Positions 4,941-7,834 of a stretch of 7,834 nucleotides of DNA are shown here, piece by piece. The notes below the pieces were generated by a model that saw nothing but the letters and a program-made list of their open reading frames with translations, made no database searches and was not told the origin of the DNA. The translations under genes and the position numbers were made by a program. Numbering within the stretch: the first letter of the stretch is position 1; each line of letters begins with the position of its first letter. The stretch is from Candidatus Gallimonas caecicola (GTDB lineage: Bacteria > Bacillota > Clostridia > Christensenellales > Borkfalkiaceae): the NCBI GenBank assembly GCA_904394195.1, contig CAJFNH010000056.1:1-7834 (forward strand), given 5' to 3'.

Positions 4941-6002
4941 TCAGAGCGAAATTGCGGGAAGCGCGAGCGAAACGGCATTGACGGCGTAGCCGATGGCAAT
5001 GCCCAGCGCGATCATGAACGCACAGATACACAGCGTGCGCTTCCACTTTGATACATTTTTGAAGAGGATGAGATAACCCAGCCCCGTGTTGACGATAAGC
5101 CCTGCAAGGCAGCTGCCGAAAGCGATGCCGCCCATCGCGTACACTTCGGCAATGATGACGGAGGAGGCGCAGTTGGGAACAAATCCCAGAAGGGCGCAGA
5201 TGAGCGGCTGATACCAGTACCCGCTGCCCTGCAAAAAGTCGATCACCCGCTCCTCCCCGACGAAATAGAACAAAAATCCGAACAGGAGATTGACGAGCAA
5301 CACGAACGCCGCCACTTTGAGCGAATGCAGCAGCGGCGAGACAAGATAGAGCGAAAGATTCCCCCTTTTGCCGTGCTTGTGCTCGCAGGCGGTAAATTCC
5401 TCCTCACCGCCATGTCCGTGGGTGTGCCCCTCTGCTTCTTCGTGCATATGCGCGCCGCCGCAGACATGCCCCCCTGTTTCTTCGTACATATGCGTGCCGT
5501 CGCAGACATGCTCCTCTGCTTCTTCGTGCATATGCGCGCCGTCGCAGACATGCCCCTCCGCCTCCGTATGTTCTGCGGGCATGGGCACAAGCTGCGCGCC
5601 GCGACGCCTGCCGATGAGATCGACGGCATACCCTATGCCCGCTCCGAGCACAAGTTTGATGCCGCACATGGAGAGGATGGAAACGAGCTTGTCCAGCCAG
5701 CTCATTTCCGATACGATCATGACGAGAAATGCTTCGTCGCTGGTGGCGATGAACACGGCAAGCAGCGTACCTAACGTGACATACCGCTTTTCATACAGCT
5801 TTGCCGCCATTACGGAAAATCCGCACATGGGAATGAGCCCCGTTGCACCCCCCAGAAGGGGCGCCCACCTGCCGGAGAGCGCGCGATTCGCCCGCCCCAA
5901 TCGGGTGTTGTGCTCCATGAGCTCGATCAGGATATACAGAAGAAGCAGGAAGGGAAATAATTTGAGCGTATCCAGAACAGCGTCCAGAATGACGTCCCAC
6001 AT
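4941..6002 (-). CDS. Putative manganese/heavy-metal exporter (ArsP_2/DUF2899-like) with His/Cys-rich loop
   Basis: This 353-residue integral membrane protein has two homologous membrane halves joined by a hydrophilic loop. About four membrane segments lie in residues 12-130 and about four in 222-350. Each half carries a matching motif: GLIPMCGFSVMAAKLYEKRY (55-74) with IATSDEA (85-91), and GFVPNCASSVIIAEVYAMGG (273-292) with GLIVNTGLGY (301-310). This pattern fits the predicted 10-TM heavy-metal exporter family annotated as putative manganese transporter. The loop (about 140-212) contains a 14-residue His/Cys repeat and then THGHGG and CEHKHGK, probably for metal binding. A strong AAAGGAGG sits 9 bases before the ATG. 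A TTGACA promoter lies 54 bases upstream with a leader of only about 24 bases, so no yybP-ykoY Mn riboswitch fits. The family call is good; the transported metal is inferred. Confidence 0.8.
   Translation of the reverse strand: MWDVILDAVLDTLKLFPFLLLLYILIELMEHNTRLGRANRALSGRWAPLLGGATGLIPMCGFSVMAAKLYEKRYVTLGTLLAVFIATSDEAFLVMIVSEMSWLDKLVSILSMCGIKLVLGAGIGYAVDLIGRRRGAQLVPMPAEHTEAEGHVCDGAHMHEEAEEHVCDGTHMYEETGGHVCGGAHMHEEAEGHTHGHGGEEEFTACEHKHGKRGNLSLYLVSPLLHSLKVAAFVLLVNLLFGFLFYFVGEERVIDFLQGSGYWYQPLICALLGFVPNCASSVIIAEVYAMGGIAFGSCLAGLIVNTGLGYLILFKNVSKWKRTLCICAFMIALGIAIGYAVNAVSLALPAISL
5439..5564 (-). repeat. Three tandem 42-bp units encoding a 14-residue His/Cys repeat
   Basis: Within the exporter loop, residues 147-160, 161-174 and 175-188 are EAEGHVCDGAHMHE, EAEEHVCDGTHMYE and ETGGHVCGGAHMHE, in register at 14 residues (42 bases). 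A partial fourth unit, EAEGH (189-193), follows and runs into HGH-type sequence. Each unit carries a fixed His, Cys and HM(H/Y) set, giving about three to four soft-metal ligands per unit. The DNA copies are very alike (for example TTCGTGCATATGCG on the plus strand recurs), suggesting recent slippage expansion. Confidence 0.9.
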
Positions 6003-6032
6003 ATGATTCCGCCTCCTTTCTTTTATTCTCCA

Positions 6033-6061
6033 ATCTTACCCCATTTCGCGCATTTTGTCAA
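6033..6061 (-). promoter_or_regulatory. Housekeeping-type promoter of the metal exporter/hisC operon
   Basis: On the minus strand a perfect TTGACA (6056-6061) is followed after 17 bases by TAAGAT (6033-6038). Transcription would start near 6026, about 24 bases before the exporter ATG, with the AAAGGAGG ribosome site inside that leader. It lies just downstream of the terminator of the ABC ATPase gene, so it marks an independent unit. A TGCATGCA palindrome (6067-6074) sits just upstream; its role is unknown. Confidence 0.75.
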
Positions 6062-6081
6062 CAATTTGCATGCAGGCTATG

Positions 6082-6113
6082 CAAAGACGCCCGTCATCCG
6101 ACGGGCGTCTTTG
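6082..6113 (-). terminator. Rho-independent terminator after the ABC ATPase gene
   Basis: Bases 6082-6095 pair perfectly with 6100-6113 (14 bp, core GACGCCCGTC) around a 4-base loop. It begins 14 bases after the ATPase stop codon. The 3' side on the minus strand ends GGGCGTCTTTG, a short T-tract partly inside the stem, with matching A's on the 5' side. No gene approaches on the plus strand, so its main role is to end the ATPase transcript. Confidence 0.8.
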
Positions 6114-6127
6114 TCATGCGTGGAATG

Positions 6128-7696
<1,569 letters not shown>

Positions 7697-7736
7697 AACT
7701 TTCCTCCCTGTACCTTTTTAAAATCGGATTTTCTCT

Positions 7737-7765
7737 ATTTTACACAATTTTAAAAAAATATGCAA
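7737..7765 (-). promoter_or_regulatory. Probable promoter of the ABC ATPase gene
   Basis: In an AT-rich stretch on the minus strand, TAAAAT (7737-7742; 5 of 6 to TATAAT) lies 17 bases downstream of TTGCAT (7760-7765; 3 of 6 to TTGACA). The start would be near 7730, leaving a leader of about 33 bases that holds the GGGAGG ribosome site. A better -35 (TTGACC, 7767-7772) has too long a spacer (24). The remaining bases up to 7834 show no gene or further site that I can support. Confidence 0.5.
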
Positions 7766-7834
7766 TGGTCAAATGCCACAAACTTGTCCCCCTCTTTTGT
7801 AAACTTTGCCCAAATTTTTCCGCCCCGCGCCTTG

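Noticed and set aside
3313..4989. Long plus-strand open frame (558 codons) opposite hisC and the dehydrogenase-like gene
   Set aside because: It lies antisense to a clear HisC and shows no protein-like pattern (rich in Arg, His and Ala). It is a shadow caused by GC-rich codons; the same holds for plus-strand frames at 2534-3316, 2898-3929, 1658-2317 and 6116-7159.
5424..5564. Repeats considered as a CRISPR array
   Set aside because: The 42-bp units are directly adjacent with no spacers and are in frame inside a membrane protein gene, so they are a coding tandem repeat.
6003..6127. Possible yybP-ykoY manganese riboswitch before the exporter
   Set aside because: The TTGACA/TAAGAT promoter leaves a leader of only about 24 bases, too short for a riboswitch, and the only strong hairpin upstream is the terminator of the previous gene.
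7767..7790. TTGACC and nearby sites as an alternative promoter or sugar-repressor operator before the ABC ATPase
   Set aside because: The spacer to the TAAAAT box would be 24 bases, and no symmetric LacI-type or CcpA-type site could be made out.

Overview
This GC-rich window has well-formed Shine-Dalgarno sites, a SigB/SigF-type partner-switching module and an MsmK/UgpC-type ABC ATPase. Together these point to a Gram-positive Firmicute, most likely an uncultured or gut Clostridia (inference; no rRNA or marker gene fixes the taxon). All eight complete genes lie on the minus strand, so transcription runs from high to low coordinates. A short plus-strand gene tail enters from the left edge. No tRNA, rRNA, insertion sequence, CRISPR array or phage gene was seen.

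Reading in the direction of transcription, there are three units. (1) 7834-6082: an AT-rich promoter region, then one gene for an MsmK/MalK/UgpC-type ATPase with an unusual 125-residue Ala/Pro/Glu/Lys-rich C-terminal tail, closed by a strong hairpin terminator. (2) 6061-1978: a TTGACA/TAAGAT promoter drives a four-gene run. It holds a predicted heavy-metal/manganese exporter with a His/Cys-rich tandem repeat in its central loop, a histidinol-phosphate aminotransferase, a degenerate relative of glycerol-1-phosphate dehydrogenase, and a NagD-type HAD phosphatase. (3) 1971-87: an 80-base gap with two inverted repeats and a possible SigB-like promoter leads into a four-gene regulatory operon. Its order is STAS anti-anti-sigma factor, degenerate SpoIIAB/RsbW-like protein, SigB/SigF-family sigma factor, second RsbW-like ATPase. 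The operon closes with an 18-bp terminator hairpin that probably also serves the convergent plus-strand gene.

The regulatory operon resembles spoIIAA-spoIIAB-sigF or rsbV-rsbW-sigB but has two GHKL-type proteins, one on each side of the sigma gene. The upstream one keeps the DxGxG (G1) box but has lost the N-box Asn and the second glycine box. The downstream one keeps the N-box Asn and second glycine box but lacks DxGxG. All three junctions in this operon, and the dehydrogenase-like/HAD junction, are 4-base ATGA overlaps, implying translational coupling. The two-GHKL sigma module is the most unusual system here. The dehydrogenase-like gene, which appears to have lost its metal ligands and sits beside a NagD-type phosphatase (an AraM/AraL-like pairing), comes second.
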